The notes: generated by a model not told the origin, from the letters alone. A stretch of DNA of 64,000 bases from Archegozetes longisetosus (GCA_018873245.2 JAEMBT020000006.1:11850387-11914386), one strand, 5' to 3'; positions 1 through 12,524 are shown, counted from the first letter of the stretch. Program-made: numbers and translations.

Positions 1-817
1 AACTAGATATTAAATCTTTACTGAGATGTTCTTTACTGTTAGTAATTATTCTTATCGAGATTTGCAACTCTCGTCAGTACTAAAAATATAATTTATAAAC
101 AATTTAATTAGACATTGAATATAAAATAACATGACTAGAAATAACATCGAAGTTTCGAAACGTTTTCTAAATTTCCATTTCGTAATTATCTCAGAAAATA
201 AATTTCAACTTTCTAAAGATAATAAACTAAATTTTCGAGCGAAAAATTTTCAAATATTTAATAGATTAAAACTGAACATGAAATATAAAAAGAAATTAAT
301 TTCCGAAATAAACTTCTTTTCTAATTAATCCTAATATATTAAGAGATTGACAGATTAATATCTATTAATTTAGATATTTTTAATCTATCGTATTCTTATT
401 GGCATGTGATATAAGGGTTTTCATTGGTAATTTCTCGTTAATTTCATTATTATCATTACATTACTATTTATATTATGAATCTATTGGTTTCTTAATAAAC
501 ACTTAAATGTATTTTCCTTTAAAAATAAAATGGTATTCTTCCGCATTATTAAAACTTTCGAAACAAGGTTTTGAAACTACACGTAAATAATTAAAATTAT
601 AATCGTATAATTACACGCAACACTATATAGTATATCTTAATATTTTGTAAAATTCAAGGCAGTATAAGCAAAATACATATTCTAAAATTAAATTTCACTT
701 CGAGACAAAAGGAATATTTGAGATCAAAATTTTCATTTCAGTGTATTGTGCAATTTGCTATATTTTTCTAGTTTCCTATACTCATGAATACGAGAGCTGA
801 ATATGAATTCTTACATA
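1..817 (-). repeat. Dispersed repeat R1, copy A (truncated by window edge)
   Basis: This stretch is an imperfect reverse complement of 51870-53180. Matching landmarks include the block around 55-170, which pairs with 52985-53115, and the block around 735-815, which pairs with 51880-51960. Similar sequence in the opposite orientation lies upstream of the ELOVL6-like genes and near 25.9 kb. A 65-residue open frame at 131-328 has a counterpart in the 53 kb copy, but with several changes and a different end, so I treat it as non-coding. The right end is cut by an element starting at 818. Family unknown. Confidence 0.7.
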
Positions 818-2279
818 CAGTATAATCCCGCTAATACGAACTCCTATATAACGAAGTTTCATTATAACGAAGCAACTGATTCGGTCCCCGCAAAGACCTC
901 ATTAGAATAGTGTTAAAATTAACTCGTTAATACGAACTTCGTATTAAGAATCCCAGTTATAACGAAGTTTGTTTTATGGTGTAGTGTAAATTACTACTCC
1001 TTTATAACAAAGTTCACAGGTTTTAAATTATTTAAATTTGAATTGCCACCTATATTTTTCGTTATCAAATAAATTGTAAACAATACTATTTATCGGTATT
1101 TGCTTTTCATTAAATTATGATAATTGTGTAAAAATTCAACTGATCCGCGATAAAATATCTAAAATTGGCTAGACTTCGAAATGGCTAATTTCATAATGTC
1201 TAATTTCATAATGGCTAATTTCAGAATGGCTAATCCCTATTTTGAATCCCCTAGTAACTGATTGTCTGAATGATTATCCCATTTTTCAAATTTAGGAATA
1301 ACCTAGAAAAAATCTTTTGAATTAGTAATATTGAAAATTTAAGCTAACAACGTGTTCAGCGTTTTTAAATTCACTTTTCTTTTCAAAGAGATCTAAATGA
1401 AATTTCACAAATACCAAAGCATTCTCTTAGGACTAATATACGATTTGTTATTTTAAGCCTTACATTTGAGCATCAAAACCTATATGTTAAGACATATATA
1501 CACATAAGTTTTGATTTCAGCTAATTACTGAACTTTTAACTAATTTTCATTCATATCGAATCGCACTGAAGTTGAGCTAAAAGTTTGGTAAACATGAATA
1601 GTTGAGTCAGTTTATAAACTGTTAATAATCTAAATAGCCTTCAATTTAAAGTGGTGTTCAATACTGCCAGTTTCTTCAAGTTTCCTCAGATAAAGCAGTT
1701 AGCTCGTTATTATATTTGTAATTTTAATTAAATGAGATTAATTTTAACTTTAAAACAATGAAATTAGAATTGCTTTTACTATTCTATGTGCTCTTTTATG
1801 CGCTATATTATAATTAGTAGCAGTAGCAGTATAATAGTATACAATACGATTACCAGCTAAACTTACTGAACTATTACTCTAATCTATTAAACTTAGTATA
1901 TTTATACTGATTAAAAAGGGCAAAATCTGCAAATAGAGACAGAAAACAGGGTTTAGCCAATATGAAATTAGCCATTTAGAAATTAGCCATTCTGAAATTA
2001 GCCATTTCGAAGTTTTCCCCTAAAATTAAACGTAAACCATTTTCATTAGAGGATAAAATCGCTATAATTAATTATATGGGCAGCAGTATGCAAAGGATTC
2101 AGTGTTTTATATAAACTCAAAGACTATACAACACTAACAACAATTATGAACAATGAAGACAAGTGTATGTAAGCATTTATAGAAAAATAGAACAAGAAAA
2201 CCTAATTCATTATAACGAAGTTCCGTTTATACAGTGATTTGTCCGATTCGTTCGACTTCGTATTAACGGAGTTATACTG
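818..2279. mobile_element. pogo/Tigger-like non-autonomous DNA element
   Basis: The ends are inverted: CAGTATAATCCCGCTAATAC at the left and, on the reverse strand at the right, CAGTATAACTCCGTTAATAC. The CAGTATAA start is typical of pogo/Tigger members of Tc1/mariner. A TA precedes the left end at 816-817; the right flank reads TG, so the target duplication is eroded or the end has drifted. Subterminal repeats of 'tataacgaagtt' type are visible near 845-870, 955-975 and 2210-2225. No transposase frame is visible. It interrupts repeat R1 and contains another element at about 1173-2013. Confidence 0.6.
1173..2013. mobile_element. Nested inverted-repeat element with ATGGCTAATTTC repeats
   Basis: About 70 bp at 1173-1240 reappears inverted at 1945-2013. 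Each arm holds three or four tandem copies of a roughly 17-base unit containing ATGGCTAATTTC (reverse GAAATTAGCCAT). The outermost shared sequence is ACTTCGAAATGGCTAATTTC. It lies wholly inside the pogo-like element. There is no coding frame; the interior is AT-rich. This is a MITE or foldback element of unknown superfamily. Confidence 0.55.
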
Positions 2280-4378
2280 TGTAGTGACAATACTTATTGT
2301 CACTTCTATTGAATTAATTGTTTACATTTGACCATTAACATGATAATTTCATCGATTTTTTCATTGAAGTGGAGACAATAATTTTCACAATGAATGTATG
2401 TCTGAAGATCAGTAATACTGAGGAATCGATTTTAAAGCTAAGAATAGGTCACTGAGAGAAACATAAATTTGAACCTAGTATGAGCCCAATAGTTATCTGA
2501 TGAAGGATTTTTGTTAATCAACGACTTCATATATATCAATACTTATTTTAGTTTCAGAAAATCAGTGATGCGACTAATGAATCGGAAGATGGCCAACACA
2601 TAAAGGATCTGATGCAAAGTCTGATAACACTAGATAAAGTTATAACTGATCAGAACGAAAATTGGTTTCTATAATAGAAGTGGACAAGAGTAAGCTTAAA
2701 GAAAGGCATAAACTTGTCACAACAGTTGCAAAAGAAAGGTCAAGAAAATAATCAATTCCAAGAAGTAGATGGCTATAAGGTATTAGTGAAAAATCAATCC
2801 ATCAAATGATTCAAATACAAACGTTTATGGATAACATCAATAAAGATACAAAGAATTACCACAACAAGAATTAAGAGTCAGTTGCAAATCAAGTGATTCA
2901 ATACAAACAGTAGATTATAAAATATTCGCAACTCAATACAGAAGAGTCTTTCAAAATAGTAAAGCCCTAAAAGAAGATATATTTAAAGAAAGCGAATGAC
3001 TAGAAAATGAGACCAGAAATACAATGTATCGTTCGAAAAGGTTCCATCAAGTAATTTCTATTGCGTGCCATAAAACTATAGGCGTAAATTCGAGCCAACC
3101 GAATGTCAATACAACCTGCTCTTCATCATTATTGAGTCATTATTCGAATATGCCAAGCACCAGTAATGCATCGCATAATCACCCAATGGTTTGTTGTTTG
3201 TAACCGACCACCAAACAATGTCAATCCTTCAAACAAGTAACACAATAATTACTTTAAATCTCAAGATTATGTGATTCAGTTGGTGCTCATGTCAAGCAGT
3301 GTTAACGAGGAGCTGATGAAAATTGAGTTTGCCGACGATGAGAGTAAAACACAATTAACACCAAGCTCCGAAGCAAATTGAAATTTGAGTTATCGAACAA
3401 ATGAATTCGATAGCCACAAAAGGAATGATGGGTTGAGTTAAGATAATCTTTGAATCAAGTTCTGAGTAATAAGTAAGACTTGGACTTGTATAAATATTTA
3501 GTTCATTAAGGATTGTCAACTTATATGTGTCCTGATAATCTTATTCTCATGGAATCGAAATAGCTTTACTCTCATTTTCTTTTATAGTAAATCAGTCTAT
3601 CTTGAACACGTTGTCGGGCTTCTCTTAATAAAGATATAAATAAATCCACGAGAATTTAAGGCTTACTTTTATTCTATTTTTAAAAAGGCTTAACTACACG
3701 TTCATGTTGGGCAGGTTTAATTGTATATTCTTATCTTAGGCTTTGAGCTATGAGTTAAGTCTATTATATTTCAGATAAAACCTTAATCTGATTTGTATTA
3801 CAGAGAAACTGACAAAACCGAGCTTACGTGAAAAACGAGTTTAGATCTGTGACACCATCAAAATAATAAAGCCTAAATAATAAATACTATGAATAATAAG
3901 CAAACCTGAACTCCAGATAAAAAATAAACTTCTTATAAGATAATTGCTTGATAGAAAGTGCAATTTATCTGTTGTCTCGTTAATTTTTTACATGATAAAG
4001 TAATAACAGTATTTAGAATAGAGCTAAATTGGATTGAAAATTGTTTATTGCTATATATCTGAGATATTGATAACAAGAATTTCTTAAGGTCTGAACTAAG
4101 AAATAGTACGAGTCAGTAAAACTTAAATCTATCTCAATAATTCAGTGATGGCAAATAAATGTTCATAATAACTATAATCCATTTGAAATCTTTTTTAGTG
4201 TGTAATAATTGCATTATGTTAAATGAACCGAATCTTAATCAGCATAAAATTATAGATCAAGTTTTCCATAAACCAATTAATCCACCGATTGATAACTTAT
4301 TTAGCGAAAGTGAAGCAAAGATGTGGTAGAATCTTTCAGCAATCTATTAAAATGTTGAAATCGATTGACATTTTTGTT
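2280..4378. other. Intergenic stretch with possible decayed coding sequence
   Basis: No intact gene is seen. Between about 2550 and 3420 base composition is less AT-extreme. One frame reads for some 40 codons (about 2550-2670) before stops accumulate, which looks like a decayed gene or retroelement fragment. I cannot name it. Confidence 0.3.
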
Positions 4379-6749
4379 TCATGACCTCTCTTTTACTTTC
4401 AAAATCAGACGCTTAGGCACTGCAATCATCTGTCCGGAATAGTATTCGACCGGCTGTTCGAAAGATTAAATAGGAATTTCATAATTATTACCAATTTTCG
4501 AATTTCAATTCATGATAATTGAAAACGAACCTCAGTCTCATCGCATTTAACGAATTCATATTTCTTGTATAGTTTTGTCAAGCAATAATTCATTTCTAAC
4601 AAGGCATGTGTCATTCCAATACAATTTCGCGGTCCGTCGGCAAATGGTACATAAGTTCCAGGCTTTATCTTATGCTTGTTTCCAGGTAAAAACCTTTCTG
4701 GTACGAATTCATCCGCATTTTCGAAGTTATCTGAATCTCCGTGTACGGCTTTTAAGGAAATTGATATCAAAATATCTTTCGGTATAAAAATATCTCCCAG
4801 TTTACAATCACGTGCAGAATTCCTCTCTATTCTGACAAGGGAAGGCTCTAATCTGAGAGATTCTTTGATACAGGCATCTAAATAAGATAATTGATTAATA
4901 TTATCAAAATCAGGTTCTATTCCATTGAGTTCTTCGTCGATTTCTTTTATTAATTTTTCTTGTTTTGAAGGATCTCTCACTAAATTATACACAAGATTTA
5001 AGAGTCCGCCAAAAGTGGTTTCGAATCTTCCCACCATAAACAACATACAGTTGTCAATGATTTCTTTATCATCGAGTCCTTTAAAAAAGAAAGAATTGTA
5101 ACGTGTTTTGATTGTTTAATCTTTAATTCTATTCTCGTAAAACTGATATCAAAATACTGACTGATTTTAGAAGTTTTTGGATTTTCATCAGTAGAGTCGA
5201 GTAAAACCTGCAGTAAATCATTTCTTTTGATATTATTTTGTCTTCTTTCATTAATAATTTTTTGAATCGATTTTGTCATAAAATCCTTTGATCTTCTGTC
5301 AATAGCCCGAAGATAAAAAATTTTTGAAAGCTTTGGAGAGAAAAGGGCTAATAATTGTTCGATTGAAACGTCTTTCGTGAATGTCCTCCTCGAGTTCAAC
5401 ACCAATGGATTTGTTGGATTATTTGCAGAATCGATTTCAGTTGCGAAGAAAGCTCTCAAAACAATGTCCAAAACAAACGATTCAAAATAAAGTCTCACAT
5501 CAAAAGACTCTCCACTTATGGCAAACTTTTCGATATTATTCAAAAATAGTTGTATTGAATCCTCGAATATTTTTCTGATTCTTTTAAGACTATCCAAAGA
5601 AAATACTGGAGCTACTAGATGTCTCGAGGCTTTCCACAAATCATAATCCAAGAAAGCAATACATTTCCCATAGGTTGATCACGCAAAGCATAAGTCTGGA
5701 ATTTATCAAAACAGTTTTTAACATGAAAAACAGTATAAAACTCAGAAATTGTACATTGATTTGGAAAAAGTTCACTTCTAAATTAAATTGTTTTGAAGTC
5801 TACAAAATTAGATTAACTGCAGAACAAAAGATGGAAAACCCCAATCAATCATAGACTGAAATTTAGAGAGCAGCAAATACAGATCTCGATAGGTATTAAC
5901 AGACTTTTGATCATTAAGTTGATTACAAGAAATAAACACAGCATAAATTATTAAAATAAGTTTTATAAAATGAAATCTCTATTCTAATTACTATCTTGTG
6001 TGAAAAGTAAAAGTTTGAACTTAAAAAACTATATTCTTCTGAGCTTTTGAGTAAACAAAAGTAAACTAAAATCCTAGGCGTCAGCAAAAGTGGGGTTCAT
6101 AGGCATCATCAGTGCCGTTGCACTATAACTTAATATACTGCTACGTATTGCATGTTTAGATGCGTTGAACCAATGAAAGCATGGCTAGACGTGTCAATCA
6201 GATGTGTTATAAAAAAATCGCTTGATTCTTCAGATGCAATCAAACTTAAAATTGAAAATCCACTAGAGGCAGCACCTGACGACCATACATCAAAAGCTCA
6301 GACGTACTAATAAGTAGAATTTTATTATTTGTTTGATAGAATAGTTTTGAAGCCAACTTTTTCCAAACTTATATACATTTATTAACACATTTTCTTCAGA
6401 CAAATACTATATCATAAGTTAAACTTTTGTATTTCATCAGATGGTAATCAGAATAGACTTTTGTTTTTATTTTATAAAAGCATGTCTTTACTCATTTATG
6501 TTGAATTTGTGTCTAGTAATCAACTTAATGATCATAATACTATTAATGCTATCTTTGTTATTCTTCCCTAAAGCTCAGCCTTGGATAGATTGGGTATTTA
6601 ATCTTTTTATTTTGTAGCTAACCTGATTTACAATACTTCAAAATAATTTGATTTTGATGTGAATTCTTTTTCCAAAATAGTAATTGTTTTTTATATCATT
6701 ACTCTATGATTGAAAATTTTTTTATAGTCTTCGACAAGAATTTGATTTA

Positions 6750-8105
6750 CAGACAATTTCACTTGTATTTCCAACCTTTGCATTGCTATTTCCAATTCAA
6801 AAGTTTATTAAAAAGAGTACAAAGTTTAAAACAATCATAATTTATCTAAACTAAATGAGATTAGGCTAATTATCTATTATTTCTTTTCTAAGACATGGTG
6901 ACATATTTTTCCATATTTTTGAAATAATTAGAACAATTATCTGCTGTTATCTTCTCAGAAGCCGTGTGAACCAATTGGTAAAGTTGATCTTCAGACTTAG
7001 GTTCCCCTCTCTTAATCATAATTTTCCATTGATTGAATAAGTTTTCAATAGAATCTAGAAATGGTGAATATGGCAGCAAAAATATAGCATTGTGACCATG
7101 TGATTGAATCAAGTTTACTACAAGATCTGTTTTGTGAAATCTGACATTGTCCATGACTAGATGAGCGCCTTCGATATTATTGAGAGCCAAATGATGAATC
7201 TATTTATTTAAGAAGGCATAGTCTTCTGAATTGTACACTTTGTCTTGTATTTCATAGGAGAAAAGTGACTCACTATTCATTGCAGTTGCAATCGAGTAGT
7301 TTCGACTTCTTATGGACTTAACTTACTTTTTAGGTCGAGTTCCTTTAGGTGAGCGTCCTTAGGAAGATCGTGACCAAATTTGAACACCAGTTTCGTCCAA
7401 AAAGAACAACTTTTCTCTCTCGACCATCAATTGATTGTATTCGATGGCATATTGATGTCGCTTCTCAATAACATCAGGATTATTGTGTCTCTCGGGTATC
7501 AAAGTTACGCGTTTGAATGAATAGTGGAATTCTTTAAAGGCTCTATTGACTGTAGATTCAGATAAAACTATTCCCCATTCATTAAAACACATTTGCTTTA
7601 AATCCTTGAGAGTTAGACAACAGTCCTCATCGACCCAATTGCAGATCTTCTTCGCATCATCCAAAATAGGCTTTCTTACGCCTGTTTTCTTCTCAATTCT
7701 ACCGTCCTTTTGATATCTCCTGTAAATTTTCCGAACGGCATCTATTTGAACACTATTTAATTTCCCCAACTTCTTTGGCTTTGAGACCACTATTCATTTG
7801 ATTTATAATTATTTTTCTGATTTCGTTACTTATTACTTGTTTCTTTCTTTTAGTGTTTGCATTGTTAGATATTAATTGAGTTATATCTTCCATTTTAATG
7901 ATAGATTTTGAATATAACACAATTTGTTTAAAATGTAATACAAAGCAAAATTGTTAAAACCCATGTGAAAGTAAGAAATCAAAATAAACTTAAATGTGGA
8001 AATAGCAATGCAATACTTAGAAATAGGTTTGACATAAGCTCTTTATTGAGACCACCCACTGGAAATAGCAATGGGAAAAGTTGGAAATACAAGTGAAATT
8101 AGCTG
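6750..8105 (-). mobile_element. Tc1/IS630-type DNA transposon, about 1.36 kb
   Basis: The terminal inverted repeats share AATTTCACTTGTATTTCCAA, then TTGCTATTTCCA a few bases further in. Both ends begin CAG and are bordered by TA (6748-6749 and 8106-8107), the target duplication of this superfamily. It encloses a broken transposase on the minus strand. It sits in intron 1 of the P450. Another element with related ends is at 49555-50044. Confidence 0.8.
6888..7893 (-). pseudogene. DD34E Tc1/IS630-family transposase, inactivated
   Basis: Reading starts at an ATG at 7893 (MEDITQLIS...). A homeodomain-like helix-turn-helix part contains GLKAKEVGE, then a frameshift near 7760 leads into a second DNA-binding segment with YRRYQKDGRIEKK. 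The catalytic residues are visible: D in FLDETG, D in VMDNVRFHK and E in SIENLFNQWK, with 34 residues between the last two. Between 7190 and 7360 the same frame is interrupted by TAA, TAA and TAG. One frameshift plus three stops means no functional protein. Family length (about 335 residues) is otherwise preserved, so decay looks fairly recent. Confidence 0.8.
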
Positions 8106-8234
8106 TATTAACTTGGGTTCGGCTACCAATATAGTGGGTGACAAAAGTTCATAAGTGCTATACATTAAATTGTTTATAAATATTTTTAAAATTGAGTTCC
8201 ACATGAATTTTTCGTAAAATCACAAGATACTTAC

Positions 8235-8452
8235 CCAACAATTTTTCCGTGTCTCTTGATGCAATTGCAATCGTTTAAATGTAAGACATTCTTCAAACAC
8301 TTAAAATTATGATAAACATCATTTGGTATCCCCTGACGTTTCCAAAATGTTAGTTTGCGATACAAATAAGTGACCAAAAAAGTTAAAATAATTAGTAATG
8401 TGAAAAATTTTGACTCAATCATTAACGAAACACAGTTGCAAAGTGAATCCAT
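8235..8452 (-). CDS. First exon of the P450: ER membrane anchor
   Basis: It encodes about 73 residues: a hydrophobic segment FFTLLIILTFLVTYLY near the N terminus, then KLTFWKRQGIPNDVYHNF and, at the end, RHGKIVG. This is the usual start of a microsomal P450: signal anchor, basic stop, proline hinge, then the 'kyGkivG' stretch. It ends in phase 2 at a GTAAGT donor (8234). It lies beyond the transposon from the remaining exons. No exon in between with an intact frame was found, which supports the pseudogene call. Confidence 0.65.
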
Positions 8453-8938
8453 TTTGGCGTTTCATAAAAACTATTATGAAAACTTCTAGTTCTTCCAGTC
8501 AAAGGCTGTCTTTAAATACTTGTGGGAACTATTTTTAAACTAAGGTCGTTAACAAAAAAAAAATTAGAAAATAAATGTTTACGAATGTGTACACTTAGCC
8601 TTAGGTTTATAATTGAATAATTAAACACATAATCTCAACATTCCATTATACATATTAATATATTGCAGAATGGTTTCAGTATTTCAACCATAATACATAG
8701 TTCATTAAATTTTTTTTGGTGTTTTTAAGATTACCTAAGAGGAGCTGATTAGAAAGACTTCACAACTTAAGAAAGAGGCACTATCTTGGCTTTATATGCC
8801 TTATGCACAACATGAATCGGGTTCTCAATATTATTCCCGTTTTAACTTTAGATTCGTTTATCAAATAAAATGTCAGAATAAAGAAATAAAAATGAAATAT
8901 TGCGATTCGTCGAAATAAAGCAAGAATGAAATTTTCGG
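8453..8938. other. Intergenic, upstream of P450 exon 1
   Basis: AT-rich, with an A-run at about 8553. It would hold the P450 promoter, but no convincing motif was picked out. Confidence 0.3.
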
Positions 8939-9613
8939 ATATGAATGCCCCGATAATAAAAAAATAATAAAAAAGCCTATCTCTTAAGGCATTGAAACGA
9001 GTAAAACGCACTTAAAGTTGCGTTTCAAAAATGTTTACAAAAATCAAACTCATTGAGACTTAAATATGGAATTTATTATTTTTAACGTGTAATTAAACAT
9101 ATTCTAGGTCAGATTCATCACAATAGTCTGATTCCTCAGAATTAAAATTAAATTGTGAGATAAAAAGTCAATATAAAATATTCTGTTTTTTACATCCAAA
9201 TAGTCTAATAATTAGTTAGGAGTTCTCTTATTTGGCGAGCCATTAGATAAATGAATCAATTTATTATTGATTGAATTAAACATTTTAAATCCTAATAAAA
9301 CACTTGATTAATGCTTTATTGATATAAATAAAAACTAATGCTTTGATGTTATGTAATGATCATCAATATTGTACTGTTCATAATGAACATAACACAAATT
9401 GATTGCACATTCTCTTAAAGTTAGATTTGATTAGCATTCAATTCTATTGTGATCAAGAGTTTTTTAAACATGATTATTTATAAATTTTTTCCATTGAAAC
9501 ATATACTGAATTTTATTATATGAATAAAGTATGATGTGAGCTCAATGTTTAAAACAAAATCCGAAAAAGAAGTTAACCCGAGATAGGCTTTTTTATTATC
9601 GGGGCGTTCATAT
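8939..9613. mobile_element. MITE-like element, GCCCCGATAATAAAAAA ends
   Basis: ATATGAATGCCCCGATAATA at the left is inverted at the right as TATTATCGGGGCGTTCATAT, and the subterminal AAAGCCTATCTC also matches (left 8975-8986, right 9582-9593). The left arm has an extra AATAATAAAA stretch. Internal sequence is AT-rich without a coding frame. Target duplication not resolved: both flanks carry a similar 'tcgaaataa..aagaat' in direct orientation. Confidence 0.55.
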
Positions 9614-9746
9614 GTCGAAATAAGGAAAGAATCTGAGGCCATTAAGAGTAGTGAATGTTAATAGATAAGGTTAAGTATTAAGTCTTTAATAAGAAGTATG
9701 ATTTAAGATCATCTAAATTTACCCTAATTTCTTGAGTATAATTAGA

Positions 9747-10161
9747 CATGCCGATTTTCGGTGTTTTAACGAAATTCCCATTCGGCGGTTATTTCCGGTT
9801 TGAATCGAAAGGAAAGTAAATTCGGTGTTTTTCGGTTTTTAAAATCTATTTAGTATTACAGTATCTCATTCAAGATATTTTGAGAGAGCATCTAGTAATT
9901 ATCACTAGAGAGATCGTTTTACTGTAGTCCTTTTACAACCTTTTTTTGTCACTCATTATATCACAACGTATCAAAAATGAACTCAAACTCAAATATTTTT
10001 CATATGTTAATATGTTGTCACATGTGCTTCACTTTGACTAAACGGCTGTCTGGATGCGACTAGAGTTGCACTTTCAGCTTTTTTCGGTTTCTAACCGAGC
10101 GGGCAGTCACTCTCGTTTGTCTTTTGCGGAGTTTTCCGGTTACTAACCGAAAATCGGCGTG
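9747..10161. mobile_element. MITE-like element, GCCGATTTTCGG ends
   Basis: The left end CATGCCGATTTTCGGT is inverted at the right (ACCGAAAATCGGCGTG). Subterminal TTCGGTT-type repeats occur on both arms, including CGGTTTCTAACCG near the right end. No coding frame. Superfamily unknown. Confidence 0.55.
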
Positions 10162-10950
10162 CCTAAGAATAATGCGCACTCATGGATGACACGCATCCCC
10201 TGAGTAGGCCTTATTTTGAAAATATTTACTTTATAGATAATGTGCACCTTGTGTATAATACGTACGTTTATTATATTTTTTAAGCCTGCTTTTGTATATA
10301 AAGATTACAACGATTTTTAGAATTCTTTCTACGAATGGATTAGAAGTGCATTTCATTCATTGGGTCATAATTTAATCTTAAAATTACATTCACATGGTTT
10401 ATACTTTTTGAAAAACAATGCTTTAGTTTGATTTTGTTCAGTGTATAGTTAGAAAGTTCATATTTAAGTGTGCAGCCAATCAATTTAAAGCTTAATTTCA
10501 ATTTGAAATAAAACTGAAGCTCAGTTTTTCAAACTTTTACTAAAAATAATTGACGTTGTCTCTCATGTACTAATTGCTATTTCAATAAATTTTTGCCTTA
10601 TGTATAATGTGCAGCACATTTTCCCAGGATTTCCACTTTTTTGTTTAGATAACGCACGCATTATACCCGAGAAATTGTGGTAAATGATTTCATTATTAGC
10701 GTCTGTTCAATAGAGCTCTAGATTTCAAACTTTTCAGCAGTTTCCACAAACCAATAATCGAAAATTCATGTTAATTCAGTTTCTAATTTATTTACAATAC
10801 AAATAGTCATTATTTAAATATCAAAACTAAAAAATTATATAAGTTTCAAAATAACAAAAGTTTCTCTTATAAACTATCTGAAATGTTCATTTATAAAAAG
10901 TTAATAATCTATTGAACGTTTCAGTGTGAAGCTCACTGTCATGTAAACTG
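10162..10950. other. Intergenic, no gene seen
   Basis: AT-rich; short repeated phrases such as 'ataatgtgcac' and 'ataacgcacgcattat' recur between 10235 and 10670 and may be the worn ends of an old repeat. No coding frame. Confidence 0.3.
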
Positions 10951-11391
10951 GTCTGGGTCGAAGTACCGATAATCAAAGTACTGACAAGTCATAGTGCCGA
11001 CAATTCATAGTACCTACAGACCATAATTCAAAAGGATTGAACTGACTTATACAGGACCGAACTGAACTCTGATATATCTAGCTGAAGCTCGCAGAATCGA
11101 ACTGAACTCTACATAATTGAACTAAAATCTAATATATCTAGCTGGAACACACAGAATCTAACTAGGCTTTACAAAATTAAGCTATGATCTAATGAATTTA
11201 GCTAAGATAATAATCAATTGAACTATAGTTCACTTCGATTCTGTATATCTTAGGTAACTACATTATAGTTTAGTTCGATTCTGTGAGTTTCTGCTAGATA
11301 CATCAGAGTTCAGTTTGATTCTGTATAAGTCAGTTCAATCCTTTAGAATTATGACCAGTCGGTACTTTGATTGTCGGTACTTCGACCAGGT
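10951..11391. mobile_element. Foldback element with near-complete hairpin
   Basis: Almost the whole unit is palindromic. The left arm GGTCGAAGTACCGATAATCA pairs with the right arm TGATTGTCGGTACTTCGACC, and pairing continues inward through repeated GAACTGAACTCT and CAGAATCGAACTGAA blocks to about 11220. Related GAACTGAA-rich sequence is at 44590-44960. No coding frame. A foldback MITE; transcripts would form a long hairpin. Confidence 0.65.
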
Positions 11392-12524
11392 CCCCATGTA
11401 AACGTGGAAACCAGTTCCAACCTAAAGCTATAAATAAAAGTAAAATTGAAGGAGCCGTTTTAAAAGGCGAACATCTAACTATAAAAATTCAGGACCTTTT
11501 TATAGGGAAATACTACTATGTGAATCACATGAGGTAGTTTTGATTCTCCCTCTAATCTCGTAGCAAAGTTTGATTTTTTGATTAAGTCCGGAAAATATGG
11601 ATTGGAATAAAGTTTGTAACAATTTATTCTCAAAATTTATACATAAAATAAGATTACATAATCAGTTTTAGCATTCATTCATTCGTTCAATGTTTAGTGT
11701 TGAATGAAAACTAAATATTTTGAAAAAGATTTTAATGTTTTAGGGAATGTGTTATCAGTTAATCATATGCAGACATAGAGACGGACGAAAATATCTTGAA
11801 AATTAATTTCCTGAAATTTCTTGAAAATTAGTTTCTTGCTATTTCCATGATATGAGATTTGCTAATATATTAAATGTCTGCTTTTTAAAGCGACTCCTTC
11901 ATTTATTAAACACCTAGCAGTTTTTCGTGAACTATAACTATACTGATATTAAGTACTAGTTTTATTTCACGAATCTTAAAATTCTAACCTTACACTGCGT
12001 TATATAACAGATCTGCGACATCATGATTTTGTTCCTTTATAGTAATTTGGCAAAATCAATAAATAACGCATACCTTCGGTGATATGCAATAAAGCTATTC
12101 AAAGATTTTCAGTAAATTAAATATTTTATCGCCACTTATGATGTGGATCAACACGTGCTCTACATGAATGACTAAAATAATTTTTAAGAGTCGTGCAGTG
12201 TAGGGTTCGATTTTTTGTGAAGTTCTAGTTCTTGAATGGAGTGGAAAATCACGACAACCGTTCAAAAAGCATTAGAATTTTACTGTAGAAAATTGTTTAT
12301 AATAATGTATCTATATGAACATGAAGTCTATTTTCTATAGTTAAGTAAATAAATCAGTTACTATTATAAATCTAGAGGTAATTATAATAGTTCAACATTC
12401 TATTGAAGAGTCTCGAAATTGCACAGAAACCTGTTTAAAGTTGTCATCTGTTTTACTGCAACTCCGGGTACCCCAACTTTAACACAGATGCAAATTATTT
12501 CTGTATTTGCCAAATTCAATATAT
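11392..12524. other. Intergenic, no gene seen
   Basis: AT-rich sequence without a sustained reading frame or clear repeat. Confidence 0.3.

Larger units (their letters stand above)
4379..8452 (-). pseudogene. Cytochrome P450, CYP3-clan-like, probably decaying
   Basis: A membrane-bound heme monooxygenase of the ER by family. Exons on the minus strand: 8452-8235 (membrane anchor), about 5760-5162, 5078-4531 and 4453-4379. The 83-bp and 77-bp introns between the last three keep the frame. Visible motifs: C-helix WKASR at about 5632, I-helix GRFETT in place of the usual AGxDTT, K-helix ESLR (ExxR), PERF, and a canonical heme-binding FADGPRNCIG at about 4610-4640. The last exon ends LILKVKERS. 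Exon 2 is damaged: the frame ending RDQPMGNVLLS must shift to reach DYDLWK near 5655, and further upstream stops interrupt the region expected to follow the anchor exon. A 1.36-kb transposon sits in intron 1. An intact transcript with different splicing is possible, but I think the gene is dying. Confidence 0.75.

Noticed and set aside
131-328. 65-residue open frame in repeat R1, similar to one at 52814-53023
   Set aside because: The shared frame follows from shared repeat DNA; the ends differ and the composition is typical of AT-rich chance frames.
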